A stretch of DNA of 64,000 nucleotides, taken from assembly GCF_030323265.1 (NCBI RefSeq), contig NZ_CP104992.1, positions 3,075,501 to 3,139,500 of the forward strand. Reading direction: 5' to 3'. Within the stretch, counting starts at the first letter, position 1, and the number at the start of each line of letters is the position of its first letter. Source of the stretch: Terrirhizobium terrae (GTDB taxonomy: Bacteria; Pseudomonadota; Alphaproteobacteria; Rhizobiales; Rhizobiaceae). Shown here one piece after another: positions 48,889-57,606 of the stretch. Under the pieces are notes generated by a model, which saw only the letters and a list, made by a program, of their open reading frames with translations, searched no databases and was not told the DNA's origin. Position numbers and translations under genes: made by a program.

Positions 48889-49745
48889 TCAAGGACTTCC
48901 GCCTGATTGGGCAGAAAGTCGCGGACCTTTCGGCACGCGCGTGGGCGTGCTCTCGGCGACAGTGCTGGCCATTGGCCAAGAGGCGAAGGGCTCCGTGCCT
49001 GCGATCCTGCGATTGAATCCGATCAGATTATATCTGCTCGGATCGTCGACTTCGCGGCGAAAGGTGAGGGCGTGATAGCCTGCAACAAAATGAAAATCCT
49101 GTTGGCTCGCAAGTTTGGCTGCAAGCTCCTCGTCGAGGTTTTCAGATGGCGGCATCCTCATTGCCGCATGCAGAAAGGCGAGCGAACGGCGCGACAGGTC
49201 AGCCGCTAACCGGCCATCCGCCAGATTGAATTTCACCCGCACGATGGTGAACTGGCCATCCTCACCACCTCGCACCTGAAGAAACAGCGAGGGCGCCGAT
49301 GGGTCGCTCGATGTGGCAAGGAGCATGGAGCATTCCCAGCCATCCGCACCGGATTTGAGGAAGGACGGTGCCTCTTGCCCGTCGACGGCAAGAGACTGGC
49401 ACATCTCCTCCGGTGCAAGCATGGAAATCAAAGGCGCGGGGTGGTGCGAAATTCCTTTCAGCCACGGCCAGTATCTTGTCGCAGGAGGCGCGAGGTCGAT
49501 TGCCGGTGGTGCAGGTGCGACGGATGCCATGAACTGGGGAGGGGGAGATTGAACGTCTTGAGCAGGGCGGCCAGGTTGCGCCCGCCGTTCGCAGACAGCA
49601 CGATACCGAGCACGAACACAAGGACGAGCACCACCAGCGCCATGGGAAAAAGCGCGTTGCGTGGCCTGGGCAAAGCCGCCCTGCCATCGTTCGCCTTGGT
49701 CCGTGCCGGTTTAGCCGGCGACTTTGTTGAAGTGGAGCTGACCAA
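48889..49745 (-). CDS. Single-pass membrane protein, DUF6030-like paralogue B (frameshifted)
   Basis: A protein of about 285 residues: a basic N-terminus, one transmembrane helix (ALVVLVLVFVLGIVLSA, about 36-52), a Pro/Ala linker, then a domain (CQSLAVDG, SGADGWECSML, PSLFLQVRGG, YHALTFRREV). The first 80 residues and the rest are in different frames, joined if one G is added to the GGGG at 49536-49539 (NLPLPQFMASVAPAPP). Homologous along its length to the protein at 35748-36607, with almost the same size. The function is unknown; with the export, protease and ligase genes nearby, a periplasmic role in polysaccharide assembly is a reasonable guess. Confidence 0.62.
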
Positions 49746-49843
49746 CTCAGGTAAGATCCGGAATCTATCGAAATTTATCCAAAGTATTCGTGCCGCAACG
49801 GCCTGAAACAGTTGGATTATACGTCGATAAATCTAGACCGCAA

Positions 49844-50425
49844 TCAGATCTCGTTCCACTTGAGTGGATTGTCCGGGGATTGAATCTTGACCCAGCGCAG
49901 GTCCGTGTCTCGCCAGTCGAGAACCGCATTGTGTCGATTGTCCAGCACGAGATCGCCCTTCGTGGTGCTGACGACCAGAACCGCGTGGCCGGTATTGTCT
50001 GCCGTGTAGGTGACGGCAATGCGCAGGGCGTTCGGCGACCAGCCGAGTTCGATCAGCCGCTTGCGCTTCGTCAGTACGTAGTCTTCGCAATCGCCGCTGG
50101 CCACGTCCGCGTCCCAGCTGTCCTGACCCGGAACATCGTTGACCGGCTCGATGGTGCGGTTGATCTGGAAGTTGACTTGGCGCAATTCCCGCCGCAGCTT
50201 GGGCGTCAGGTCAACGCGGGCTTCCCCGCTGCCCTTTTCGCAATCGTCCTTGTGGCTCACGCAAAACTTGACATATGCCAGCGGTGCGAGGGTTGCCTTC
50301 TGCACTGTGATGTTAAGCTGAGAAGGCGCGGGACGCGCCAAGCCGGCGGGACCTATTGCCAAGGCGGATGTCGCAATGGCGGACATCGAAATGCCTGCGA
50401 CTGCAGCCAGAAGATACTTGCCCAT
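49844..50425 (-). CDS. Transglutaminase-like cysteine peptidase (BTLCP family)
   Basis: A 193-residue secreted protein of the bacterial transglutaminase-like cysteine proteinase family, to which LapG belongs. It has a signal peptide (residues 1-23, ending TSALA). The catalytic triad is visible: Cys in ASGDCEDYVLTKRKRL, His in GHAVLVVST and Asp in LVLDNRHNAV. In Pseudomonas LapG cleaves a surface adhesin under c-di-GMP control via LapD; rhizobial members are numerous and mostly uncharacterised. No LapD or large adhesin is encoded here. It is upstream of paralogue B on the same strand (98-nt gap). Confidence 0.87.
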   Translation of the reverse strand: MGKYLLAAVAGISMSAIATSALAIGPAGLARPAPSQLNITVQKATLAPLAYVKFCVSHKDDCEKGSGEARVDLTPKLRRELRQVNFQINRTIEPVNDVPGQDSWDADVASGDCEDYVLTKRKRLIELGWSPNALRIAVTYTADNTGHAVLVVSTTKGDLVLDNRHNAVLDWRDTDLRWVKIQSPDNPLKWNEI

Positions 50426-50684
50426 TGCCCAACGCCCCGTTCAAACGTTCTTTTGTGCCGGATATCGGCCTCGGGTGCGGTTGTAGCAGCAGTGTCATTC
50501 TCTACGTTTAAGTTGATCTCTTCAATTTTAGCGATCTTGATTTTTATTGGCCCAGGATGGGGCAAGCACTGATTAATACAGAAAGTAAGCAATAAGCTCC
50601 GGTCTTCTCCAGTATTGACCGTGACAGGCTGACCGTTTCGGTACAACATTCGAGTCATACTGCCTCGATATTTTCCGGTTCCAC

Positions 50685-52057
50685 ATGATCATTAGAATTG
50701 CCACGGTCATTCCGTTTGTCGCCTCGTTCGTTATCGTCATGCTGACCGACGGCGGCGTCTATCCGGGCTCGCTCTCGCTCGCAGCCGCGCTTATGGCGCT
50801 GTCTCTAGCGCTCGCGGCGGCAACTGCCGAATTGCAGAAGGAGGCCGTGCCGCTGTTTGCCTCGGCGCTGGCAATCTGGTTGCTACTCGTCGTGTGGACG
50901 CTTGTTCAGATATCGCCGTTGCCGGAAGGGATTATTGCCAACGATGCCTGGGGCTATTTGTCGGCTGCGGAGATCGAGGCATCATCAAGCATATCTTTAA
51001 CTCCAGGCGATAGTCTTTACTCACTTCTGCCTCTCAGCCTGGCATTCATGACGTTTCTGACGGGGCTGCTCCTGTTTCGCAGCGACCGACAGGCCGAGGT
51101 TGCCCTCCGGGTGTTTGCCATCGCGGGATCCGCCCTGGCTCTCTTTGCCATCATCCAGTTCAAGCTGTTTCCCGGAACGCTGATGTTTTCCGCCAAGCTG
51201 GATTATCTCTCCAGTCTCACCGCGCCTTTCGTCAACCGCAACACCGCCGCGACGTTTTACGGCCTTGTATTGATTGCGCTTTTGGTGTGCCTGGCTCTTG
51301 AGGTTTCCAGGGTGCGATCTTCCAGGCAGGCGACTGCCGATCCGATCGATTTGCGCTGGCTATTCGGAGCGATGACTTTGGTGGTGCTCTTGGCGCTGGC
51401 CCTGACCACGTCGAGGGGCGGTATTGGTGCCTCGATAATCGCTGTCGGGGGCTGTCAGCGGTGCTTTTTGTTTGGTTTCGTAAGGGCGCTGCCGGCAACC
51501 GGCTTGCCATGGGAGTGGCCGAGAGGCGGAAAAAGCGTTTTCTTACCGCGGGACTTGTCGCAGCCGTAGCCTTGCTTGCGACCGTCTTCCTTTTCGGCCG
51601 CACGCTGTTTCGTGCCAGCATGCTCGGCGGCGAGGACGGTCGCTTCTGCGTCTATCCCGGGATCGTGAAATCGATCGGGCAGAACTGGATCACCGGAACT
51701 GGTGCCGGATCTTTCGAATATGTCTTTCCCGCCCATGCTGATCCGGCTTGCGGGATGACCAGCGCCTGGATACGCGCCCACAACGGCTATTTCGACATGG
51801 CCCTTGCCTACGGCGTGCCGATCACCGTCGTCGTCCTAGTGTTCGCACTTCGAGCCGCGCTGCACATATTTGCAGGGGGCATCAAACGTAGAAAGAGCAA
51901 AAGGCCACTTGTATGGGGCGGAGTGGCTTCGGTCATATTAGTAGTAGCTCATTCTATTGTCGATTTCTCAATTCAAATCCCAGGATTCGCTATGGCATTT
52001 ATGCTTTTCCTGGCGATTTCTATGAAGATAAGCGTTAATAAGACAGGTATAATATAG
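50685..52057 (+). CDS. O-antigen ligase/Wzy-like polymerase (frameshifted)
   Basis: A polytopic membrane protein of about 457 residues with ten or more helices, of the O-antigen ligase (Wzy_C) family. The family region is recognised by NRNTAATFYGLVLIALLV, the TSRGG turn, and the large periplasmic loop with GTGAGSFEYVFPAH and IRAHNGYFDMALAYG. The two halves are in different frames; adding one G to the GGGGG at 51447-51451 joins them as VGGLSAVLFVWF. It is predicted to polymerise or transfer undecaprenyl-linked glycans. Which of the two roles it plays cannot be decided from sequence. It is followed by OPX-B and Wzc. Confidence 0.82.
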
Positions 52058-52195
52058 AATAGTTCATCCTATGCTGCGTCTATGTTGTCTATTTGCTACA
52101 TAAAAACTCAACTTTTTAGCGATACTTGAATTTCTAGGAAAAAATGCTGGTATGCGCCGAAGGGTGTATCTATACGATTCACCCGCGGGACAATA

Positions 52196-53392
52196 ATGGC
52201 GGGGCAAATGGCTAGTTCTTCCACGCATGTATTACTTATTGCTACTTTAGCTTTTCTTTCAGGTTGTACGACGCTTCCGCGGTCCGGTCCGGACCTGCAT
52301 CGAGTCGAGAACGAAGCCAAGGTCAAGGTCGCATCGGCCAACAAGAAGGTTGGCATCGACTACGCCTTGGTCGACATCAATAAGGCAGTGCTGGCGAATG
52401 TTTCGCAGACCACAAAGGCAAGCATGCGGGGTGGGTTTGGCGGCGGTCGTGGCGGCCCGCCGAACATCGTGCTTGGTGTCGGCGATGTTGTTCAGGTTTC
52501 GGTCTTCGAGGCGCAGGCCGGCGGTCTGTTCATTCCTGCTGACGCAGGCTCGCGCCCTGGCAACTTCATTACCCTGCCCAATCAGACGATCGGTCGTGAT
52601 GGCACGCTGAGCATCCCTTATGCCGGCAAGGTCGTTGCAGCAGGCCGCCCGATCGAGGCGATCCAGATCGATCTCGCGCAGCGGCTTGCAAACCGCGCGA
52701 TTGAGCCTCAGGTGGTCATTTCTACGGTCACCAATCGATCCATGGAGGCTTCGGTCCTCGGCGACGTGAAGTCGCCTGCCAAGGTTGAGTTGAGCCCTGC
52801 TGGCGAGCGTGTCATTGACGTCATTTCCGAAGCCGGTGGCCTCAGTGCACCTGCTGATGAGGTAACGGTCACGCTTCAGCGCGGTGGCCGCAGCGTGACA
52901 GTCGGTTACAACACGCTGAGCGAAAACCCGAATGAAAACATCTATGTGCAGCCGGGAGACACGATCTTCGTCAACCGCGATCGTCGCACCTTTGTTGCCT
53001 TCGGCGTGACGGGCGAGAGCGGTCGCTATGATTTCGATGACTCCAACCTGTCGTTTGGCGAAGCGCTGGCGAAGGCTGGTGGCCTGCTCGACGACAAGGC
53101 TGAACCGCGTGCCGTTCTGCTCTACCGTGTCGTCAGCCGTGACTTCCTGCGCAGTCTTGGGGTCGACACGAGCAAGTTCGTAGGCGACGAAGTGCCTGTG
53201 ATCTTCCGCGCGAACCTTCGTGATCCGGCGGCATTCTTTGCGGTTCAGAAGTTCCCGATGCAGAACAAGGACGTAATTTACGTCTCGACATCGGATGCCG
53301 TCGAACTGGTGAAGTTCCTGACCATCATGAATTCGGTCACATCTTCTGTACGAGACGTCGTGGATACTCACGACTCTTGGAATAATAACTAA
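52196..53392 (+). CDS. Polysaccharide export (OPX/Wza-like) lipoprotein B
   Basis: A 398-residue outer-membrane lipoprotein with a lipobox LSGC after a short hydrophobic signal. The poly-export domain starts at GVGDVVQVSVFEAQAGGLF, preceded by a Gly-rich segment (GGFGGGRGGPPN). It is followed by SLBB-type repeats containing NENIYVQPGDTIFVNRDRRT. The frame is intact. The start at ATG 52196 or 52208 is not settled. It is a paralogue of OPX-A (36946). It lies two genes upstream of Wzc, the expected partner. Confidence 0.88.
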   Translation: MAGQMASSSTHVLLIATLAFLSGCTTLPRSGPDLHRVENEAKVKVASANKKVGIDYALVDINKAVLANVSQTTKASMRGGFGGGRGGPPNIVLGVGDVVQVSVFEAQAGGLFIPADAGSRPGNFITLPNQTIGRDGTLSIPYAGKVVAAGRPIEAIQIDLAQRLANRAIEPQVVISTVTNRSMEASVLGDVKSPAKVELSPAGERVIDVISEAGGLSAPADEVTVTLQRGGRSVTVGYNTLSENPNENIYVQPGDTIFVNRDRRTFVAFGVTGESGRYDFDDSNLSFGEALAKAGGLLDDKAEPRAVLLYRVVSRDFLRSLGVDTSKFVGDEVPVIFRANLRDPAAFFAVQKFPMQNKDVIYVSTSDAVELVKFLTIMNSVTSSVRDVVDTHDSWNNN

Positions 53393-53400
53393 GGCACTGC

Positions 53401-53422
53401 AGAGGCGACTGCGGTCGCCTCT
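53401..53422 (+). terminator. Hairpin after OPX-B
   Basis: A perfect 9-bp stem AGAGGCGAC-TGCG-GTCGCCTCT begins 9 nt after the OPX-B stop. The following sequence has no strong U-run, so it may terminate weakly or set differential expression. Confidence 0.5.
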
Positions 53423-53541
53423 TAACGTTACTGAAGGAAATATTGAAGAATCGCTTGGTTGTTCGAAATCGGGAGTTGATTTTGTTGCGATGATTGGTGT
53501 TTCTTAAAGAAGTATTTACTCTTTCACTTGGGGGTGTCGAA

Positions 53542-54282
53542 ATGACTTTCCGTTCTGTTTTGTTGGGATCGGCCGCCGCAACAGTATTGATTTTCAGCGC
53601 TGGCATGGCGTCGGCTCAAGCTCAGACGCCGGCTCCGGCTGTTCAGGCTGCGACCGACGTCCAGGCATTCATGACCACGCCGAACGCGGTGCTTTCCCAA
53701 TTCCCGCAAGGCGGACCGGCATTGCAGGCGCGGATTGCCGCTCTCGTTCAGGCCGCCGCACAGGCCGGCCAGCTCGACCAAATGATGGAAACGTTGCAGA
53801 CGCTGGCGGCAAATGGGCAGATGAGCCCCGGCCAGGTCAGTGCAGTCGCGCAGGGTGCGACCCAGGCTGCGGGTGCTCTCGCGGCAGCGGGCAATACCGA
53901 CGCTCAGGCGGCGATCCAGACTGCCGTCGCATCGAGTGAGACGCTCGGCACGGCAGCCCAGCAAGCGGCTGTTCAGCAACAGACGGAAACAGAGACGGCT
54001 GCGACCACGCCGGTTGCTCCCGCCACGCCGACTGCGCCCGCTGCTTCTGCTCCGGGCTCCGCAATCGGCGGTGCTGGCGCGGGCGCGGGGACCGGTGGTG
54101 CAGGCACGGGCACGGGTACCGGCACTGGAACGGGTGCCGGTGCGGGCGCCAGTGGCGGCGGTACCGCCAGCGGCAGCGGTAGCGTTGCCGGCGCGAGCGG
54201 TGGCGGCGGCGGAAGCAACAATGACGACAACGATGATGGCGGCACCACTGTTGTCGATCCAAGCCCTGTAACCCGTGGCTGA
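53542..54282 (+). CDS. Secreted Ala/Gln- and Gly-rich protein of unknown function
   Basis: A 246-residue protein with a clear signal peptide (residues 1-27, ending GMASAQA). The mature N-terminal half is Ala/Gln-rich and probably helical (ALQARIAALVQAAAQAGQLD). The second half is low complexity: a TPVAPATPTAPA stretch, then Gly/Ala/Thr/Ser repeats of the GTGTGTGTGAGAGAS type, ending in an acidic NNDDNDDGG patch. ATG 53542 after GGGGG is used. No family was recognised. It lies between OPX-B and Wzc in the same direction, so a surface or periplasmic role linked to that exporter is inferred. Confidence 0.8.
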   Translation: MTFRSVLLGSAAATVLIFSAGMASAQAQTPAPAVQAATDVQAFMTTPNAVLSQFPQGGPALQARIAALVQAAAQAGQLDQMMETLQTLAANGQMSPGQVSAVAQGATQAAGALAAAGNTDAQAAIQTAVASSETLGTAAQQAAVQQQTETETAATTPVAPATPTAPAASAPGSAIGGAGAGAGTGGAGTGTGTGTGTGAGAGASGGGTASGSGSVAGASGGGGGSNNDDNDDGGTTVVDPSPVTRG

Positions 54283-54335
54283 CAGGCGGATGCCTCTCTG
54301 AGCGTCTGGATCGTGGAAGCAAGTGGATCGTATGG

Positions 54336-56603
54336 ATGAACCAGAGGCCGGTCTTTTTTCGGGGCAAGGAAGAGCAAGTGCAGGAAGAAGAGATCAGAGG
54401 GATTGATCTCGATGCCTTGATCTCGATTGCCCGTCGCCAATGGCGTGCGGTTGCTGTCTGTGTGGCTGTGTCTGTTGTGTTCGGCCTCTGCTACGTGATG
54501 ACGGCTGTTCCGAAATACACGGCGTCCACGAGTGTTCTCATCGACCGTAGCAATAGTCAGGTCGTACAGCAGCTTTCGGCTATCGGTAGCCCACTGGACG
54601 ATGAGGCGTCTGTCCTCAGTCAGGTGGAGCTGCTGAAGTCCGAAACGATCGGCTTGGCTGCGGTCGACAAATTGAAGCTGCAGGACAATCCCGAGTTCAT
54701 GGCTGGTGGTGGCAACATCTTCTCCGTGGGCATGTCTCTTATTCATTCGGGAATCGGCCTTTTGACCGGTGGAGAGGTCGAAAACCTCCAGGACCCTGCC
54801 GAAGCCAAGCGGCAGGCAGCGCTTCAGTCACTGCTCGCATCGATGCAGGTCTCTCGGGTCGGGCGTTCCTATGTGCTGCAGATCGACATCACCGCGACCT
54901 CACCGGATCTCGCCGCAAAGATTGCCGGCGCCGTTGCTGACGCCTATCTTACCGATAAGCTTGACGCCAAATATGACGCGACGCGCCGTGCCGGTACCTG
55001 GTTGCAGGAGCGGATCGAGGAACTGCGTCAACGCTCGCTGGAATCCGATCTGGCGATCCAGAAATTCCGCGCCGCCAATGGTCTCGTTGTCGCCGACAAC
55101 AAACTGGTCTCCGACCAGCAACTCACAGAGTTGAACAGCGCGCTCATCGTAGCAAGGGCCGATACTGCCCGCGCGCAGGCGAGGTATGACCGCCTCCAGT
55201 CCATCATCCAGAGCGGACAGACGGATGCGATCGTAACCGATGCCCTGGAGAGCTCGGTCATCAATACGCTGCGTGAAAAATATCTCGATGCCTCCAAACG
55301 GGAATCCGAGATCAGCAAGCGCCTAGGCCCCGACCACATCCAGGCAGCGCGTCTGCGGCAGGAAATGGGCGAATACAATCGCCTGATGTTCGACGAACTG
55401 CGTCGTATCTCGGAAAGCTACCAAAGCGAACTTGAGGTAGCGCAGTCGCGTGAGAGGCAGATCACCGAAGGCGTTGCAAGCGCCACCACGATCAGTGTCG
55501 CTGCCAGCGAGACGCAGGTTCAGCTGCGCGAACTTGAGCGCAGCGCCGAGACCTACAAGAACCTCTACCAGACATTCCTCCAGCGTTATCAGGAGGCTGT
55601 CCAGCAGGAATCATTCCCTGTCACCGAGGCTCGCATCATATCCTATGCCACGCCGCCGGCCGGGCCGAGTGAACCGAGGAAGTTCCTGGTGCTCGCAGCC
55701 GGTATCCTGCTCGGCGGTATCGTTGGCGTTGGCGTCGCGGGATTCCGCGAGTTCCGCGACCGCTTCTTCCGCACGGGAGAGCAGGTTCGCGATGTGCTCT
55801 CGCTTGAATATCTCGGTTCGATCCCATTGGTCGAGCCGTCAAAGAACAAGGCAAGTCCCGGCCAGCCGGTAAAGGGCCAGGTGTTCAAGCGCAACCAGGT
55901 TTCCAGTTACGCAATCGACCATCCTCTGTCCTCATTCGCCGAGACGCTGCGCAGCGCAAAGATCGCCGCCGATCTGAGCATCAACAAGCAGAACAAGATT
56001 ATCGGTATTGTGTCTGCGCTGCCGGGCGAGGGCAAGTCGACCATAGCCGTCAATCTCGCCCAGATATTGTCGAAGAGCGCCAAGACCCTCTTGATCGATG
56101 CAGACCTTCGCAACCCTGGCGCCACGCGGGCGCTCGGCCAACACGCCGACGAGGGGCTGCTCGAAGTCCTGCTCGAGAACAAGTCTCCGGCATCCTTGCT
56201 GCTGAGTGATTCAGATTCCGGTTTGAAGTTTCTTCCAGCCGTCGTCAAACGCCGCGTCCCTCATTCGTCGGAACTTCTGGCATCGCAGCAGATGATGAAG
56301 CTCCTGAGCCAGGCGGCAACCGAGTTCGATTACGTGGTTCTCGACTTGCCCCCACTTGGTCCAGTTGTCGATGCCCGTGCCATATCTCCGCGTGTCGACG
56401 GTTTCGTCATGGTGGTGGAGTGGGGTGGAGCTTCCCGCAAAGTCGTCAGCGACACGCTCGACGCCGATCCGCAGATCGTAAACCGTTGCCTTGGCGTGGT
56501 GCTGAACAAAGTCGATAGCAGCAAGATGAAGCTTTATCGCGAGTACGGGTCGTCGGAATATTATGCCTCGCGCTACACGTCGTACTATCAGGACAATGGC
56601 TAA
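54336..56603 (+). CDS. Wzc-type polysaccharide co-polymerase with tyrosine kinase domain
   Basis: A 755-residue inner-membrane protein: Wzz domain between two transmembrane helices (about 38-57 and 447-468), a long periplasmic coiled coil (about 210-400), and a cytoplasmic BY-kinase domain (about 500-730). The kinase motifs are Walker A SALPGEGKSTIAV, Walker A' LLIDADLRNPG and Walker B YVVLDLPPLG. The tail carries seven tyrosines (YREYGSSEYYASRYTSYY), the usual autophosphorylation cluster. It should control chain length and export with OPX-B. The 3' end overlaps the next gene. Confidence 0.94.
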   Translation: MNQRPVFFRGKEEQVQEEEIRGIDLDALISIARRQWRAVAVCVAVSVVFGLCYVMTAVPKYTASTSVLIDRSNSQVVQQLSAIGSPLDDEASVLSQVELLKSETIGLAAVDKLKLQDNPEFMAGGGNIFSVGMSLIHSGIGLLTGGEVENLQDPAEAKRQAALQSLLASMQVSRVGRSYVLQIDITATSPDLAAKIAGAVADAYLTDKLDAKYDATRRAGTWLQERIEELRQRSLESDLAIQKFRAANGLVVADNKLVSDQQLTELNSALIVARADTARAQARYDRLQSIIQSGQTDAIVTDALESSVINTLREKYLDASKRESEISKRLGPDHIQAARLRQEMGEYNRLMFDELRRISESYQSELEVAQSRERQITEGVASATTISVAASETQVQLRELERSAETYKNLYQTFLQRYQEAVQQESFPVTEARIISYATPPAGPSEPRKFLVLAAGILLGGIVGVGVAGFREFRDRFFRTGEQVRDVLSLEYLGSIPLVEPSKNKASPGQPVKGQVFKRNQVSSYAIDHPLSSFAETLRSAKIAADLSINKQNKIIGIVSALPGEGKSTIAVNLAQILSKSAKTLLIDADLRNPGATRALGQHADEGLLEVLLENKSPASLLLSDSDSGLKFLPAVVKRRVPHSSELLASQQMMKLLSQAATEFDYVVLDLPPLGPVVDARAISPRVDGFVMVVEWGGASRKVVSDTLDADPQIVNRCLGVVLNKVDSSKMKLYREYGSSEYYASRYTSYYQDNG

Positions 56604-57306
56604 TGGTATCCGGCCGGCGGCGGCGTTGCGCGCAGTCGCCTTTTTGGCCGCAGTCCTGATCGGAGCAGTCGCGATCAGCGAGTTCGCATCGACACGCGAA
56701 TATCATCCCTACCTGACGTTGAACTCCATGTTTCGCAGACAGGAGATTGTATCCGATCGGGGCGTAGCGCACTATGCAAAGGCGTTAGGATCGCCGCTCG
56801 ACACCTGCAGGACTGATATCTTGAATGCTGTGGTCGCTGTCGCCAAGCGTGAGGCGGATCTGCAGTTTGTGGCGAACAGGGACGGATGGCCTGAGGCGCT
56901 TGCCCGTATGGAGCGGGTCCTCCGCAATGCGCTCGCGTGCAACCCCACGAATGGCGACTTGTGGGTACAGTTGGCGCAGACGCGCTGGTTTGCCGGTGGC
57001 AGCGCCGATGAGCAGATTAATCTGATGACACTTTCGCAGGCATATTCGCCGACAAACCTGGATACAGTCAGGAAAAGATTGCGCCATTGGGGCGAGGTCA
57101 CGCGGCCCATGGCAGCACTTGGGGAAGAGCTGATCCGCCGCGATCTCCGCACGATGCTGCTTTACGCGCCAGTGACGGATGCAGTCACCGCACTGAGCAA
57201 TCTACCCGCCCAACTGCATCCGTTTGTTCGATCAGAAGCGAAGATCGTGCCTAATGCGCGCCTCCATTCGCTGAACCTGCCCGGCTTGATGACCGAAGGA
57301 TTATAG
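56596..57306 (+). CDS. Membrane-anchored protein of unknown function downstream of Wzc (probable C-terminal frameshift)
   Basis: A 236-residue protein with one N-terminal membrane helix (AAALRAVAFLAAVLIGAVAIS) and a helical, TPR-like body (ERVLRNALACNPTNGDLWVQLAQ). ATG 56596 overlaps the wzc stop by 8 nt, so it is coupled to Wzc. The frame stops at 57306, but another frame continues with protein-like sequence to 57560. One extra C in the CCC at 57280-57282 would join them as LNLPRLDDRRIIGHAS, giving about 321 residues. Whether this is the true protein is uncertain. Hypothetical; the location implies an assembly or scaffold role in polysaccharide synthesis. Confidence 0.7.
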   Translation: MANGIRPAAALRAVAFLAAVLIGAVAISEFASTREYHPYLTLNSMFRRQEIVSDRGVAHYAKALGSPLDTCRTDILNAVVAVAKREADLQFVANRDGWPEALARMERVLRNALACNPTNGDLWVQLAQTRWFAGGSADEQINLMTLSQAYSPTNLDTVRKRLRHWGEVTRPMAALGEELIRRDLRTMLLYAPVTDAVTALSNLPAQLHPFVRSEAKIVPNARLHSLNLPGLMTEGL

Positions 57307-57560
57307 GTCACGCGAGCGCGCTGGTATCAAAGCACTTCGCTGATGGGCGGCTTCAGATATGGGGCCGGCTTGGTGTTCCTGATCTACAGCATATCCGCAG
57401 GTGTCAAGAAGAGCAGGGGACGCCGTGCAAATGGACCGAGCTCGACACCGGTGGAAGCCGCATCCCGTCAAAACGAGATGCGGCTGATTTGCGTCTATAC
57501 GACGAATGGCCGGTGTTGAGAACGCCGTGGCGGGGCCGCTCGTGGTCTTCAGCGAACTGA
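57303..57560 (+). other. Possible C-terminal coding remnant of the preceding gene
   Basis: The frame starting at 57303 is open from 57255 to TGA 57558-57560 and reads as a plausible folded segment (RLQIWGRLGVPDLQHIRR, then LRLYDEWPVLRTPW). It has no start codon of its own with a ribosome-binding site. It is best explained as the end of the 56596 gene after a one-base deletion. Confidence 0.4.
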
Positions 57561-57606
57561 CTGCGCAAAAGCCGGCCAACGTCGTCAGCTCACTACCTCT
57601 GATCCG

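Noticed and set aside
57301-57579. A 92-codon minus-strand frame between the Wzc-coupled gene and rkpK
   Set aside because: It has no ribosome-binding site, no similarity and an unusual composition; the plus-strand continuation of the upstream gene explains the region better.
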